This document shows, piece after piece, positions 10,994-22,009 of a DNA stretch of 64,000 nucleotides (its first letter is position 1; every line of letters begins with the position of its first letter). The stretch lies in the NCBI GenBank assembly GCA_905147135.1, contig LR990041.1:16739907-16803906 (forward strand), in the 5' to 3' direction. Source of the DNA: Blastobasis lacticolella (Eukaryota > Arthropoda > Insecta > Lepidoptera > Blastobasidae). Under the pieces are notes generated by a model. It saw only the letters and a list, made by a program, of their open reading frames with translations. It was not told the DNA's origin and made no database searches. The position numbers and the translations under genes are program-made.

Positions 10994-12420
10994 GCGACAT
11001 GGAAAAACTTCTGCGAGGGGGTTAACAACACACCGCAATGTGCAAGAATCCACAAGTTCCTCGCGAAAGACAAACCTAACCAAATCGGACTGCTAAGGTA
11101 CCCAAACGGGTACCTTACAGCAGACGAAAAAGAAACATTAAGTTTATTGGTATCGAGACCCATTTTCCTGGTGCTTCTGGTGGGAGAGTGCACTCCGCTC
11201 AACCACGTCGACCAAGTGTCGATGACTGGAGGAGGGCGTCTCTCATTATTAGACCTTCTCGGGTAAGATGGGCCGTCAAAACCTTTAAACTCTATAAGGC
11301 ATGTGGAGAGGACGGCATTTTTCCCGCTCTAATGCAGCAGGGAATAGAAATTATACTCCCTATATATGGTAAAAATCTTCAGAGCAAGTTACACCTGGGG
11401 ACATATTCCAGAAGAATGGGCCAAGGTCAAAGTCCTCTTTATTCCAAAGGCTGGTAAGAGAGACTATTCTCAACCGGGATCCCTCCGGCCCATTAGTCTA
11501 AGTTCATTCATGTTAAAGACTTTGGAAAAAATTCTGGATATTTACATTAGGGAAACAATAACAATTGAAAACCCTATTCATTACACTCAACATGCCTACA
11601 TCAAAGGAAGGTCGACTGAAACTGCCCTATTGAACTTGGTAGACAAGGTCGAAAAGGCATTAGAGGACAAACAAATTGCACTATGTGCGCTTTTGACAAT
11701 ACCCCAACAAAGACCTTAATTCAAGGACTCACTGAAAAGAATATTGACAGCACAACAGTCAGATGGGTGGAAGCAATGCTCTCAAACCGAAAACCGAAGG
11801 TTGCCCTACATGGAAGCTCGCTTGAAGTATTTACTACCAGAGGCTGTCCACAAGGAGGGGTCCTATCTCCACTGTTGTGGACCCTAGCGGTAGATCAGCT
11901 CTTGCATAAATTGGCAGAGCTCAGGATAGATGCACAGGGCTATGCTGATGACCTTGTGATAATTGTCAGGGGCTTCTGCTAAAGTACGATTTCATACATT
12001 ATGCAAAGAGCGATGAATATTATTGGTAATTGGTGCAGGGACAATGAGCTGTCCATGAATGCAGATAAAACTGTAATTGTACCATTTGCCAATAAAAGAC
12101 AACTTGGCGGATTAGTCAAACCACGGTTAAATGGCAAAACTGTAGACTTTTCAAAGGAAGTGAAATGTCTGGGTTTAATACTAGATCAAAAAGTGACCTG
12201 GAACAGCCATCTAACTGCAATTTTACAGAAGGCTAAAATAGCCTTAGGCATTTCCAGTCGACTGGCAGGGAAAACCTGGGGCTTGACCCCAAAAATCTCT
12301 ATGTGGGTTTATACAGCTATAGTACGACCCATAATTACGTATGCCTCTATAGTGTGGGATACAAAAGCCAACCAGGAGACTGTGATTAATATACTGAGCG
12401 GCTTACAGAGAACGGCGTGA
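10994..12420 (+). pseudogene. LOA-like ORF2: reverse transcriptase domain, frameshifted and deleted
   Basis: Fragments in changing frames give RPISLSSFMLKTLEKILD, TQHAYIKGRSTETALLNLV, GCPQGGVLSPLLWTLAVDQL and GYADDLVIIV. The A motif is damaged: LCA is followed almost directly by FDNTP, so the residues that carry the first catalytic aspartate are missing. Thumb codons follow (VKCLGLILDQKVTWNSHL). The polymerase is dead in this copy. Confidence 0.82.
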
Positions 12421-12423
12421 CTT

Positions 12424-13427
12424 TTGGTCACAGGAGCCATGACAACCGCCCCGGGAGCGGCCCTGGATGCAATTCTGGACCTTCCGCCGCTACATCTGCA
12501 TTTGCAAATGGTGGCGGCGGCCAGTATGCACAGGTTAACCATCCAGGGGGAGGGGAAATGGCTCTCACAGTCTCTGAAGTCTTTTCAGGAAACGATCATG
12601 GGCAATAAAATACTAGGTATGCATACAGACACCATGATTCCTAAGTGTAAACACCAAAAACTTTACACTGTAGAGATCCCAGCCAGGGATGAGTATCTCA
12701 AAAGCCAAATTTCCTGGAAAAAATGGAGCCTGATCTGGTACACAGATGGATCCAAATCAGGCCATCACGTGGGGAGTGGAATATATGGGGAGCGACCTAA
12801 GAAAGTTAAGAAATTTCTGAACCTCAAGCACAGCAACAGGGCAAGCACGCCTCTATTTTTCAAGCCGAGGTTTACGCAATTTTGGAATGCGCTGATATTC
12901 ACCTCCAAAGGCACTACGTGAACCATTGTATTTATATACACTCAGACAGTCAAGCAGCTTTATTAGCCCTATCATCAAACTCTGTGAGTTCTAGATTGGT
13001 GCTAAACTATGTGAATGTTCTCAATTCCTTGGGTGAGAAAAACCAAGTAATTTTACGTTGGGTTCCAGGACATGAAGGGATCGACGGCAACGAAATTGCA
13101 GACGATCTAGCTAAGGCTGGTGGTGTGACCACAACACATGGTCCAGAACCATTCTGTGGAATACCAAAAAACCTAGTCAAACTGACCCTACGGAAAAATT
13201 GCAAAGAGCAATCATTAGAGCACTGGAAGAAGCAGCCAGGCCTAAACCATTCTAAAGCATTAGTCAAGGCCTACAATAGCCTACATGCCAAAGAACGATT
13301 ACTACTCAGTAGAAATAAGTTGCAGATCCTGTTAAGGGCGCTGACTGGTCACTGTGGGCTGAACAAGCACATGTTTAACTTGAATATCAGTAGTACTGTA
13401 GGGAACCTTCCTACACTTGGGTGTTAA
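12424..13427 (+). pseudogene. LOA-like ORF2: RNase H domain
   Basis: Two overlapping frames encode WSLIWYTDGSKSG, then IYIHSDSQAALLALSS and RWVPGHEGIDGNEIADDLAK, the D, D and H/D motifs of retroelement RNase H, and LTGHCGLNKHMFN. A frameshift lies near 12900. RNase H after the RT is typical of the I, R1 and LOA groups and not of jockey. Confidence 0.85.
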
Positions 13428-13480
13428 ATCATACACCCCAGTGAAAACGTTAATATTCGTTTCACTTAAAACTTAAACCT

Positions 13481-13740
13481 CATCATCATCACAGCCCGTA
13501 ACAGTCCACTGCAGGACTTAGGGCCTCTCCCACGAAAGGGGAGGTTATTGCCATAATCTCCATGCTTGGCAGGCGGGTTGGAGATCGCAGTGTTTAAATA
13601 TAACAATGGAAAATGCTGCAGCCCATTTTCCAGACTACGGAGACTCTTGATCTTTTGCCTCGAAAACATTAGTCGCCTTGTACGACACCCATGAGTGTAA
13701 GGGGTTGGTGCTATTCTACTCTGCCGGACACCACACGGCC
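13481..13740 (+). repeat. Dispersed 260-bp repeat, copy 2
   Basis: It runs from catcatcatcacagcccgta to ccggacaccacacggcc and is over 90% identical by eye to 61494-61758. A partial copy lies at 2785-2925 in reverse. Here it interrupts the distal part of the LOA-like ORF2, so it is itself mobile or was. No ORF or clear terminal repeats are seen; the nature is unknown. Confidence 0.75.
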
Positions 13741-13801
13741 GATTAATATCAATATCTAATATAATACATTATTTATATTTACATTTTATTAATCACATTA
13801 T

Positions 13802-14107
13802 TTGTGTCGACACACCCGTGATGAGTATCAGTTTGTCCATATTATCGATATCAATCATATCGACCATCACTACATCTCTACTCCGCGCAACACACAATGT
13901 GTTACCACCGCCGTCCTGAAGGACTGCAGATTCTGTAAGGAAGACGAGGAATCGCCTCTTCACCTGATTTGCAAGTACGAAGCCCTGATGCGCAAACGTA
14001 GCATCCATCTTGGTAAATACCAGCTACTACCGGATGAGGTGCACGATATCATTGCTAAGAGCCTTTTACAGTTCATAGAAGCTGTAGGGATCAGCACTGA
14101 ACTGTAA
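13802..14107 (+). pseudogene. LOA-like ORF2 C-terminal segment with Cys/His motif
   Basis: It reads CRFCKEDEESPLHLICKYEA, a CxxC...H...C pattern found after RNase H in I/LOA/R1-type elements, and ends AVGISTEL and a stop. The 3' UTR runs to 14190. It is separated from the RNase H part by the inserted repeat at 13481-13740. Confidence 0.75.
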
Positions 14108-14204
14108 GCTAGAGGCGATCACAATAGATCAGTAATGGTCGCAGTGATACTAGGACGTTTAGCCTTGAAAAGCCCACTTAACAAATAATAATAACAAGCC
14201 GTTG

Positions 14205-14226
14205 ACTAAAAACTTTTGGACCAGCC
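14205..14226 (+). mobile_element. Right terminal inverted repeat of the split mariner
   Basis: The sequence actaaaaacttttggaccag, ending with cc at 14226, together with the 14-bp LINE target duplicate before it, is the reverse complement of the left mariner end at 5937-5971 with one mismatch. Confidence 0.78.
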
Positions 14227-15585
14227 AACGTACCTTTGTACCACGGGTTTCAAAAATGTTTTATAAATACTCTTCAAGTCTATTCTGTGATAAACCGGCA
14301 AAAAATTCTGCAATTGTGTGCTTACATGTTTTTTGCTACTGGATGTATCCTTGATGTTATGAAGTGCTATTTAGGTGTTTCATTGTTTTTGTCTTTCAGG
14401 AAATTGTTAATGGCTCATGAGCATTCTTATTATTAAGTACCTACCTATATCATATGTTTATTATTGCTGTAAGTTTTCTGAATAAAATAAATTAAAAATA
14501 ATATCGTGGTTATTGCTACTTGACCAAATTATTAAGTTTTGGTACTCATTAAAAAAAAAATATTAAAAAAGAGGTTTTTTGTTAGGATGCACGGTCAACG
14601 GACCGTATAAAAGTTAGCGAAAAACCAAAAAGAGTCCCAAAATGTCGCGGATTAAATAACTGCTTTCCAAGTAAACCGCGCTCATTTCGCTTCCAATATT
14701 ATAAACAAAAAAATTCTGTTCTCAACATACCGATTTATAAACTATAATATACGTAGAAATTGTAGTCATTATTTAAATCAAGATAGAAAAAGTCTCCTGA
14801 AAGAATACAGGAGAGAAAAGCGGATAGAGAAGAAGGCGAATGAAGTTTTCAAGGAATAGAAGAAACGGCAAGAGAAGATTATGATTAACAACAGAAATAA
14901 CGTACAAGGAAACAGCATATTATAGTCGCGTATGTACTAAGTTTATCTGAACATATATTTTATTTTGTAAGGACTTTCAGATTTTTATTTATTTAATGAG
15001 ACTTAGTGGACGATTGGGAGAGGGAGAGGCATTTGCGAGCAGCAAGACACTGTTTGGCCGATGGAAATAAGATAATTATAACTGGGGTTGGTTAACCCCA
15101 GTTAATCTAGCTTACCAACCCTTCCTCCCATCTCATACCTAATACTGCTCCAACCAGGTTCTCCAAAATGTAGGTACGTAATCTACTTATTAGGTATCTA
15201 CCTTTACATGATGTTGTAATTGCACCATGAAAGCAAATAATTAATTCTTTCACTTCTCTGGTTCACCAGTTCATGGTGACGCAATCACCAGGGTCACTAA
15301 GGAAACGAACAGAGGAGCACCAGCCACCAATGACGTTCAAACGCGCGTTGAGATCGCGCCGCTCGATAAATATTCACAATAATAACAGATAAGCAATGTT
15401 TTCTGCTTAGATGATGAATTCTGCCATGTTAAGGTCATGATTGGGTAAACATTCACACGTGGTTATACACGCTACTGTTTCAAACAAAATTGTCTTTGTC
15501 CGGTTACCGATGGAATTAGGTCACATCTCGCCTGGGTAAAATGTGCCCTGACGCGAGTTGCCACTATTGTAAATGTGTGTAAGTT
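14227..15585. other. Non-coding stretch with a LINE 3' remnant and a small hairpin
   Basis: No gene is seen. At about 14990-15080 ggagaggcatttgcgagcag resembles the 3' tail of RTE-type LINEs. At 15078-15101 a 10-bp inverted repeat (aactggggtt, loop ggtt, aaccccagtt) forms a perfect hairpin. Confidence 0.5.
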
Positions 15586-16623
15586 AGGGTAATTCGAGGT
15601 GAGATGGCCATAGAGGATAGATGGCCAATCGAAATAATTCTAACTTTTTCTAGGAGATGGTAGCACGAGACAAGCTAATTCAGATACTTCTGCCCTAGTG
15701 GTGACACCTAATCAAAATTCAGGACAAATATAAGTATGAAAGTAAGTATATATATGCTGTTTATTTTCTAGCAAATATGAATTTTTTTAGGGTAATATGT
15801 GATTAAACTGGTGAAGTATTTTATTTATTTATTTATTTTTAATTTAATATTATTTATTAATTATTTAATTATATTTATTTATTTATTTTTAATATTGAAT
15901 TTTGATTTACTTGTTTATTGTACACAATAATGATATACTGAGATGATTTTATTTTCTAATTTTTGGCGGATTTCTAACGTAAACGACAAAGACCGGCCTT
16001 AATCATTACCTTAAAATTTATTACAAATTGTATATTTTGGTCCAATAATTGCTAGTGGCCATTTCTTGTATACATTTTAAGACTGATGGTCTATATTTTT
16101 TGAGGTGAGATAGCTAATTTCTGTGATGTGGTTATACTGTTCAATTAAGTATTTAGGTACAGTTTTTGTTATTCCAGATGCATTACGAGTACTTACGTTT
16201 GACTATCTAGCAATCACGGTAAATGGAATGGACACGACATGTCACAAACAATTAAAGGTGCTCGTTTCAGAAATGTCTCAGTTTGCCCCTACTTGTCAGG
16301 CCCCATGAATCCTTCTTCCGTTTTTGGGACAGACCATAAAAAAGGCTAATTTTCAGTGTGTCCTTTATAAAAGGTATGTACACGAATTTTATGTTCAGCT
16401 TGATAATTAATATGTTAATTGTCAAATAAAAGATGTAAACAGGTTTTATATAATAAACACTCCCATACAAGGCCTTCTAAAAAACGATGGTCATTATTAC
16501 ATGTTCAGTTTGATAATGAATGTGTTAACTATCAAATAAAAAATATAAACTGGTTTTATATAATACACACTCCCAGACAAGGGCGTCTAAAAAGACGAAG
16601 GCCATCTATCCTCGAATTACCCT
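15586..16623. mobile_element. 1,038-bp TIR element (non-autonomous DNA transposon)
   Basis: The left end agggtaattcgaggtgagat and the right end, reverse-complemented agggtaattcgaggatagat, match at 22 of 24 bases and continue to ggcc. The interior has no transposase. Its right part contains two tandem units of about 111 bp (16391-16500 and 16501-16612), and a TTTA-rich stretch lies at about 15815-15900. A target duplication is not clear. The superfamily is unknown. Confidence 0.72.
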
Positions 16624-17139
16624 ATGTGTAATGAGACTTACAAAATTACATCGAATTTTTTGCAAAATTAAAAAAATCTATATGTTGAACCCCGCCCTCC
16701 TCCGTCAAGAAGTTCTATTGGTCACGTCTCCCCTTGTATGAAAAATTAGGGTAAAATCAGGCTCGATTTTCTGTCCTTAAATGACTGTGTATCTACGTGA
16801 CTTAGCTCTTGTAGGTAGGCATCTATATTAATTTAATTAATATACCTAATTGAGTAAGAACATTATCTAGTAAGTAATGAATTCCCATTTGAAGCAATTA
16901 TGTGATTAAAATGTAATCAGCCACTCGCATAATGTATTATTTAGTTACCTAGGTAATTATAGATAAATTAATGAGTGAAATTGGAATTAAATGTCGGCCC
17001 CGAAACATAGTGTCTACCTAGTTACTACGTACTAAATTCCATTGAAATCGCCATTTCAGATGATGCGTTTTTCATCATTACTTTGAAAATTTCTTACAGT
17101 TTATATGAGTAGGTACCTAATATCTACGTACATGTTATT

Positions 17140-17192
17140 GTAAAGAAAAGCTGAAAAAACCCGTGCAAAGTCGGGGCGGGTCGCTAGTTGGT
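17140..17192 (+). mobile_element. Helitron-like 3' end
   Basis: The stretch gtcggggcgggtcgctagtt resembles the 3' terminus of lepidopteran Helitrons, which end CTAGT or CTAGY after a short GC hairpin. No 5' end was assigned. The surrounding 16630-17460 shows nothing else. Confidence 0.4.
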
Positions 17193-17460
17193 AATAAAGA
17201 TACTATTATACATGCAAACCTTCCGGAATAAATTCTCTAACTTATGGTGAAAACCGTATTTAAATCTGTTGCGTGGCTTTAGAGCAGTTAGCGGATATAC
17301 AAGCAGACGCGGAAAGCGACTTTAATCTGGATAAGCATATACTAGGTATAGGAGGCATATATAGTATATACGTGCATATTTCTTCATCACTTTGGCATTC
17401 ATATCCCGGTTGTGCTCTCGTTTGTTGTGTGTTGATATTTTTAAGGCGTCCGTTTAGAAC

Positions 17461-17637
17461 TCAAATCACAAAAGTAATAAATATGCTAGTTAACACACAA
17501 TAAGAGTAACTTAGGCACCATTTATCTTTGTGGTCGTTGCCACACACCAACATGGCTATGCTGGCACCGACTTCAATAATAAATGATAAGTACCTAAGTT
17601 ACTCGCATTGTGTTTTTACTAGCTTTTTGTGATTTGA
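17461..17637. repeat. Foldback element of about 177 bp
   Basis: The left arm tcaaatcacaaaag, then acacaataagagtaacttag, pairs with the right arm whose reverse complement reads tcaaatcacaaaaa, then acacaatgcgagtaacttag. Arms of about 65 bp flank a short core. It looks like a miniature inverted-repeat element. The following 17650-18160 contains dispersed-repeat motifs (ttcgagggtttccctcgatg and tttcgaggattgccctcag) and a TA microsatellite near 18163. Confidence 0.6.
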
Positions 17638-18185
17638 AGGCGGTTACATTCTTTATATTATAAAAATGTTCAGCGGTTGTTGCAGTTAGGTAAAAAACGT
17701 AACAAAATAGACGTGCATATAATCTTCGAGGGTTTCCCTCGATGTCTCAGAAATTTCGTGATCACACCCTGGCCTGATAAAAATGAGACCACCTTAGGAA
17801 GGTATATCCTTTAAAGCATCACGTTACCCCTAGATATTACTAAGTAGTACCTGGCAATAAATACTACTATCTAGTACTATTGCAAAAATTTTAATTGTTT
17901 AGGAGTTCTGTGACTTCATAATCAGATGATGACAACCTGGAGCGAAAATCAAATCGGAGTTAGACATGATACGTCACTAGCACACCATACGTGCCCACAA
18001 TTTTCGAGGATTGCCCTCAGTTTCACAGGGTTACCATCATCAGATCCTGACGGTTAGTGAGCAGGAATACACCCTAGGTCCTCATTATTAACAGCTTTCA
18101 ATGGGTATTACGCCATGGCCGGTAACTTTCTCGTTCAAGTTGTTCTGCGTATGGCTCTATACACATATATATATATATATATATA

Positions 18186-20357
18186 CAGGGTGTTTGGAAG
18201 GGAGCTGTACATACGCCTAGGGTAGAAACTAGGGATAGTCTGCTACCTACCCCCGCCCATTATATTGACCTTGGCCTCAAGGTTTTTTTTTAATTTATTT
18301 TTATTTTTTATTTGACTTTTTTGTGAATTTTTTACTAAAACTACCTGTAGCTCAAAATCTATCCATGGGACCGGTCTGCTAATAGTCTTGTTTTAATCGT
18401 TAGAGTCTTAGGGTCTTGCAAAAAATTATTTTACACCAGAAAATTGTGGAGAAGAAAAGTTATGGGGCCTAAAGTACCGTAGTAAGGTAAAGAAATAATT
18501 TTAAGGGTAACTTTCTATGGGGTTTAAAAAAAACTAACAGGGTTGGAGTTTTTTTGATTTTTTAAAACATCCTCAGTCCATGTCCTTTCTAACGATATGC
18601 TAAAAGTGTAATTATCACTTTTAGTTTTAAAGTTATTAATTAATTTCCGCAACTAGGGCACTTTTACCATCACGAGTCGACATTTGTAAGACAAATGTAA
18701 TTTCCAGAATTTAAACCAGTTTGGCCTACAGTTGGCAGGTAAAATTTGTTGTCTCACTCTTACGCGAGAGACCAGAAGCGTAAGAACCGTAGTCCGGACA
18801 CTTGGTTTAAGCGTGTGGAAAGTCTGGTCGGTTCTTCGCGAAAATGGACGTCATCCTTTCCTGTTCAAGGTAATTTTTTACATTAAGTTTTTGTTTTTAG
18901 CTCTTATGTAATGAACTAGCATGTGAATTTCATAGGCAATTTTTAAATTAACATGAGCATGTGTATGAGAGAGAGAGAGAAATGGAAAGAAAGATAGCAA
19001 TCAATGTTACATAGCTACTAATTCATAAGGAAACCGCTAACGTTGATATTTTTTTATTGTTTTAGGCTTAGAGGATAACGACTATGCAAGAAGGATGCAG
19101 TTTTGCCGCCACTTGCTCCATACGGACGTGGAAGATAATAATTTTTTACGGAGTATTCTCTGGACTGACGAGTCCAAGTTTGACAAGGAAGGAATTGTAA
19201 ATTACCACAATCTCCATCACTGGGCACGCAGAGATCAAAACAGAGGTTTTCAACGAAGGTTCTCCGTGAACGTATGGGCAGGCGTCATTGGTAATCGTTT
19301 GATAGGGCCGCACTTTTTGCCAGACAACCTAAACGGGCAAAACTACTTAGATTTCCTCGAAAACGATTTGCCCGATTTAGTGGAAGAAGTGTTTGACGAA
19401 GATCGGCCCACAGTCTTCCAGCACGACGGCTGTCCTGCTCATTGGAGCCTAGCAGTGAGGGAGCTTCTGAACAACTGCTTTCCTAATTCTTGGATTGGTC
19501 GGCGTGGGCCAATTCCCTGGCCCCCAAGGTCGCCTGACCTTACCCCGCTTGACTTCTACGTCTGGGGAAGGGCGAAAGAGTTGGTGTACGCAGAAGAAGT
19601 ACCAACAAGGGAGGTTTTAATTAACAGGATCCACGCCGCATTCGATACAATGCGCGAGGAACTGCTGCTTAGAACGGTGACCGTGGAGATGAGGAAGAGG
19701 TGCCGAGCATGTTTACAGGTCAATGGTCATCAATTTGAACAAAATTTGTAATTAATTAAAATTAGTAATTAATTAAAATTTGTAATTTAATGACATTAGT
19801 CATTACCAAATTTTTTGTTTCATTAGCCATCCTTTTACGATCGAACACATTTAATATTCATTAGTTGAAATTTTTGCTTTAAGTGCCCTAGTTGCGGAAA
19901 TTAATTAATAACTTTAAAACTAAAAGTGATAATTACACTTTTAGCATATCGTCAGAAAGTGCATGGACTGAGGATATTTTAAAAAAATCAGAAGAACTCC
20001 AACCCTGTTAGTTTTTTTTTAAACCCCATAGAAAGTTGCCCTTAAAATTATTTCTTTACCTTACTACGGTACTTCGGGCCCCATAACTTTTCTTCTCCAC
20101 AATTTTCTGGTGTAAAATAATTTTTTGCAGGACCCTAAGACTAACAATTAAAACAAGACCATTAGCAGACCGGTCCCATGGGTAGATTTTGAGCTACAGG
20201 TAGTTTTAGTAAAAAATTCACAAAAAAGTCAAATAAAAAATAAAAATAAATAAAAAAAAACCTTGAGGCCAAGGTCAATATAATAGGCGGGGGTAGGTAG
20301 CAGACTATCCCTAGTTTCTACCCTAGGCGTATGTACAGCTCCCTTCCAAACACCCTG
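18186..20357 (+). mobile_element. Tc1/mariner-type transposon with about 485-bp terminal inverted repeats
   Basis: The element begins cagggtgtttggaagggagc and ends with its reverse complement, flanked by TA on both sides, inside a TA-rich target. The two arms (18186-18672 and 19878-20357) match at an estimated 95% or better. Between them is one transposase gene. Long arms of this size are known in some Tc1/mariner members such as Tc3. The high arm similarity and the open transposase suggest a fairly recent insertion. It lies outside the duplicated aminopeptidase unit. Confidence 0.88.
19095..19751 (+). CDS. DDD transposase (Tc1/mariner type), catalytic part
   Basis: This 218-codon open frame carries WTDESKF (Asp 25), HDGCPAHW (Asp 111) and WPPRSPDLTPLDFYVWG (Asp 148), so the last two acids are separated by 36 residues and the third is Asp. 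The C-terminus reads MRKRCRACLQVNGHQFEQ. Upstream codons for an HTH segment (GLSVWKVWSVLRENGRHPF) lie at about 18800-18870. They are joined to this frame by a likely intron with gtaatttt near 18872 and ttttag ending at about 19064. The ATG at 19095 is therefore probably internal. The enzyme would cut and paste the element at TA sites. Confidence 0.85.
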   Translation: MQFCRHLLHTDVEDNNFLRSILWTDESKFDKEGIVNYHNLHHWARRDQNRGFQRRFSVNVWAGVIGNRLIGPHFLPDNLNGQNYLDFLENDLPDLVEEVFDEDRPTVFQHDGCPAHWSLAVRELLNNCFPNSWIGRRGPIPWPPRSPDLTPLDFYVWGRAKELVYAEEVPTREVLINRIHAAFDTMREELLLRTVTVEMRKRCRACLQVNGHQFEQNL

Positions 20358-20628
20358 TATATACATATATATGCATTTAAGACATTTTGCGTTTAGACCA
20401 TTATGCGTTTAGCGGAGCTATTGGCCATCGCAGTAGGCAACTGAATTTGACATTTGATAATCCTACACTACTCTAATTTGAGTGGCTAAAGTAGATGATG
20501 TAGTGTAGAATTATCAATGTCAAAATCAGTTGCCCACTGAATTAGCAAATAGCAATAGCCCGCAGGTCGTTTTGCGGTTTGGTAATTTTTAGTTTTTAGT
20601 CATTGTGCGTCGAGGGGTACTTACTTTG

Positions 20629-20725
20629 CGGCAGGAACGCTACACTATTTACGATAGTATTGTTTCGCTGCGGTATTCTGGAAGGTGGTACTTGCCGAGT
20701 CTGGCGGCTCCAATTCGAACCTGAT
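20629..20725 (-). mobile_element. SINE fragment at the duplication edge (copy B side)
   Basis: The reverse complement contains gaattggagccgccagact and a run similar to the head of the SINE at 6385-6721. A shorter remnant (cagtcgggcggctcc) occurs at 46365-46380 at the matching edge of copy A. Confidence 0.6.
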
Positions 20726-20825
20726 GTCTCGCTAGCTATCTATGCTACATCTCTTAAAATTTGGATGTTTGAAGTAATTTTTTAAACCCCTGAAATATCA
20801 ATTTAAAATTAGCTCGCATAGATAG

Positions 20826-21036
20826 CTATATCACTACATAGTATAAAACAAAGTCGCTTTCTCTGTCCCTATGTCCCTTTGTATGCTTAAATCTTTGAAA
20901 CTACGCTACGGATTTTGATGCGGGTTTCAACAGCAGATAGAGTGATTCAAGAGGAAGGTTTATAAGCAAGTAGAAAGAGGGTAGGTAGGAGTAAAGTAGG
21001 TGTACGCGAACGAAGTCGCGCCGGGTCCACTAGTAT
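20826..21036 (+). mobile_element. Helitron-like non-autonomous element
   Basis: It starts near tcactacatagtataaaaca and ends at gggtccactagt. A relative sits at 55487-55697. The corresponding place in copy A (about 46510) lacks it, giving an empty site. The CTAGT end and the absence of TIRs fit Helitrons. Confidence 0.6.
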
Positions 21037-21276
21037 ACTATATAAGACACAAGGTAAAAAACAACAATGTAATAATACAACAAACCATTATTATTTATTA
21101 GACATACTATTTAGGTAGAATAAGTATCTACAAATATGTAAGTATTGCTTGCGTATTATTTTTATATTAGAAGAATATCGCCTCCATAAAACGATTCTAG
21201 CTACTAAGTAAACTAAGTTTCATTTTTAACTCACTTATGCGCTTATTAAACATTCCTAAATTCAGTGACTAAATTG

Positions 21277-21462
21277 AGAAACAAAAAGCGTGAGAGCAAC
21301 TCAAAGTGGAATGTATTGCTCATTGACAGGTAAGGTGAATTTTTGTATCACTTATATTAAGTCAGATTTGCTCCGCTTTTCAAAAATTCGAGATACAAAA
21401 ATGGACCTTATTCGATGAGCAATACATTCCATTTTAATTATCTCTTACGCTTTTTGTTTAGT
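21277..21462. repeat. Imperfect inverted repeat (foldback)
   Basis: The arm aaacaaaaagcgtgagag ... ggaatgtattgctcattg pairs with the reverse complement of cgatgagcaatacattcc ... ctcttacgctttttgttt. Arms are about 72 bp with a spacer of about 40 bp. Nothing coding is present. Confidence 0.7.
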
Positions 21463-22009
21463 TTCTTTCCTAAGTTTTTTTTGAAAACGATAAATGCGAG
21501 GATGTCACCGTTGGGTCTCTTTTGTATGGCCTAATTAACGAAAGTCCTTATGTCATTAGTTCTAATCGTTCGAAGTCCTACCTTTTAATATTCTATTCCT
21601 ATATAAATGAAAGTGCCTTGCAAAAATAGGTTGGCAAAATATACAAGAATATGTTAGATCAGTTGGCGCCAGTTTGTGATTTGCTTCCGATTTTTTTTTA
21701 GATTGGGCTCTGATACTCGCCGGCCGCTGACGCAGCACGCTCGCTACGCTTGTGCCCGGGCCCCGGTGGTTTATAACAACAAAAATGCTCGTCGCAACCT
21801 AACCTCTTATGACTTAACGACGTTTTTGATAGATTCGGTTTTGTAGGTTTTCAAATAAAATAAACAGCGCGGGATGGTTGTAATACACATCCAATATCCT
21901 CAAATTCAAGCGACTGGTTTTTAAATCCACAGAGGAATCTACAGAGGATAATATTAACTTTGACTAATATTACGATTGATGATTTTTCGGAGGATCGATA
22001 TTAGGACAT

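Larger units (their letters stand above)
8338..14190 (+). mobile_element. LOA-like non-LTR retrotransposon, near full length, decayed
   Basis: The element has a GC-rich 5' leader, ORF1 (8769-10133), ORF2 with endonuclease, reverse transcriptase and RNase H segments (9989-13430), a distal Cys/His segment (13910-14107) and a 3' end of aataataata. It is bounded by identical 14-bp direct repeats, ataacaagccgttg, at 8324-8337 and 14191-14204, which are the target-site duplication. ORF2 carries stops and frameshifts, and a dispersed repeat has inserted at 13481-13740. The clade is inferred from the domain order (endonuclease, RT, RNase H) and the ORF1 type; an R1 or I-like clade remains possible. 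Confidence 0.85.

Noticed and set aside
18163..18185. CRISPR-like or satellite array
   Set aside because: It is a simple TA microsatellite that served as the target of the Tc1/mariner-type element.
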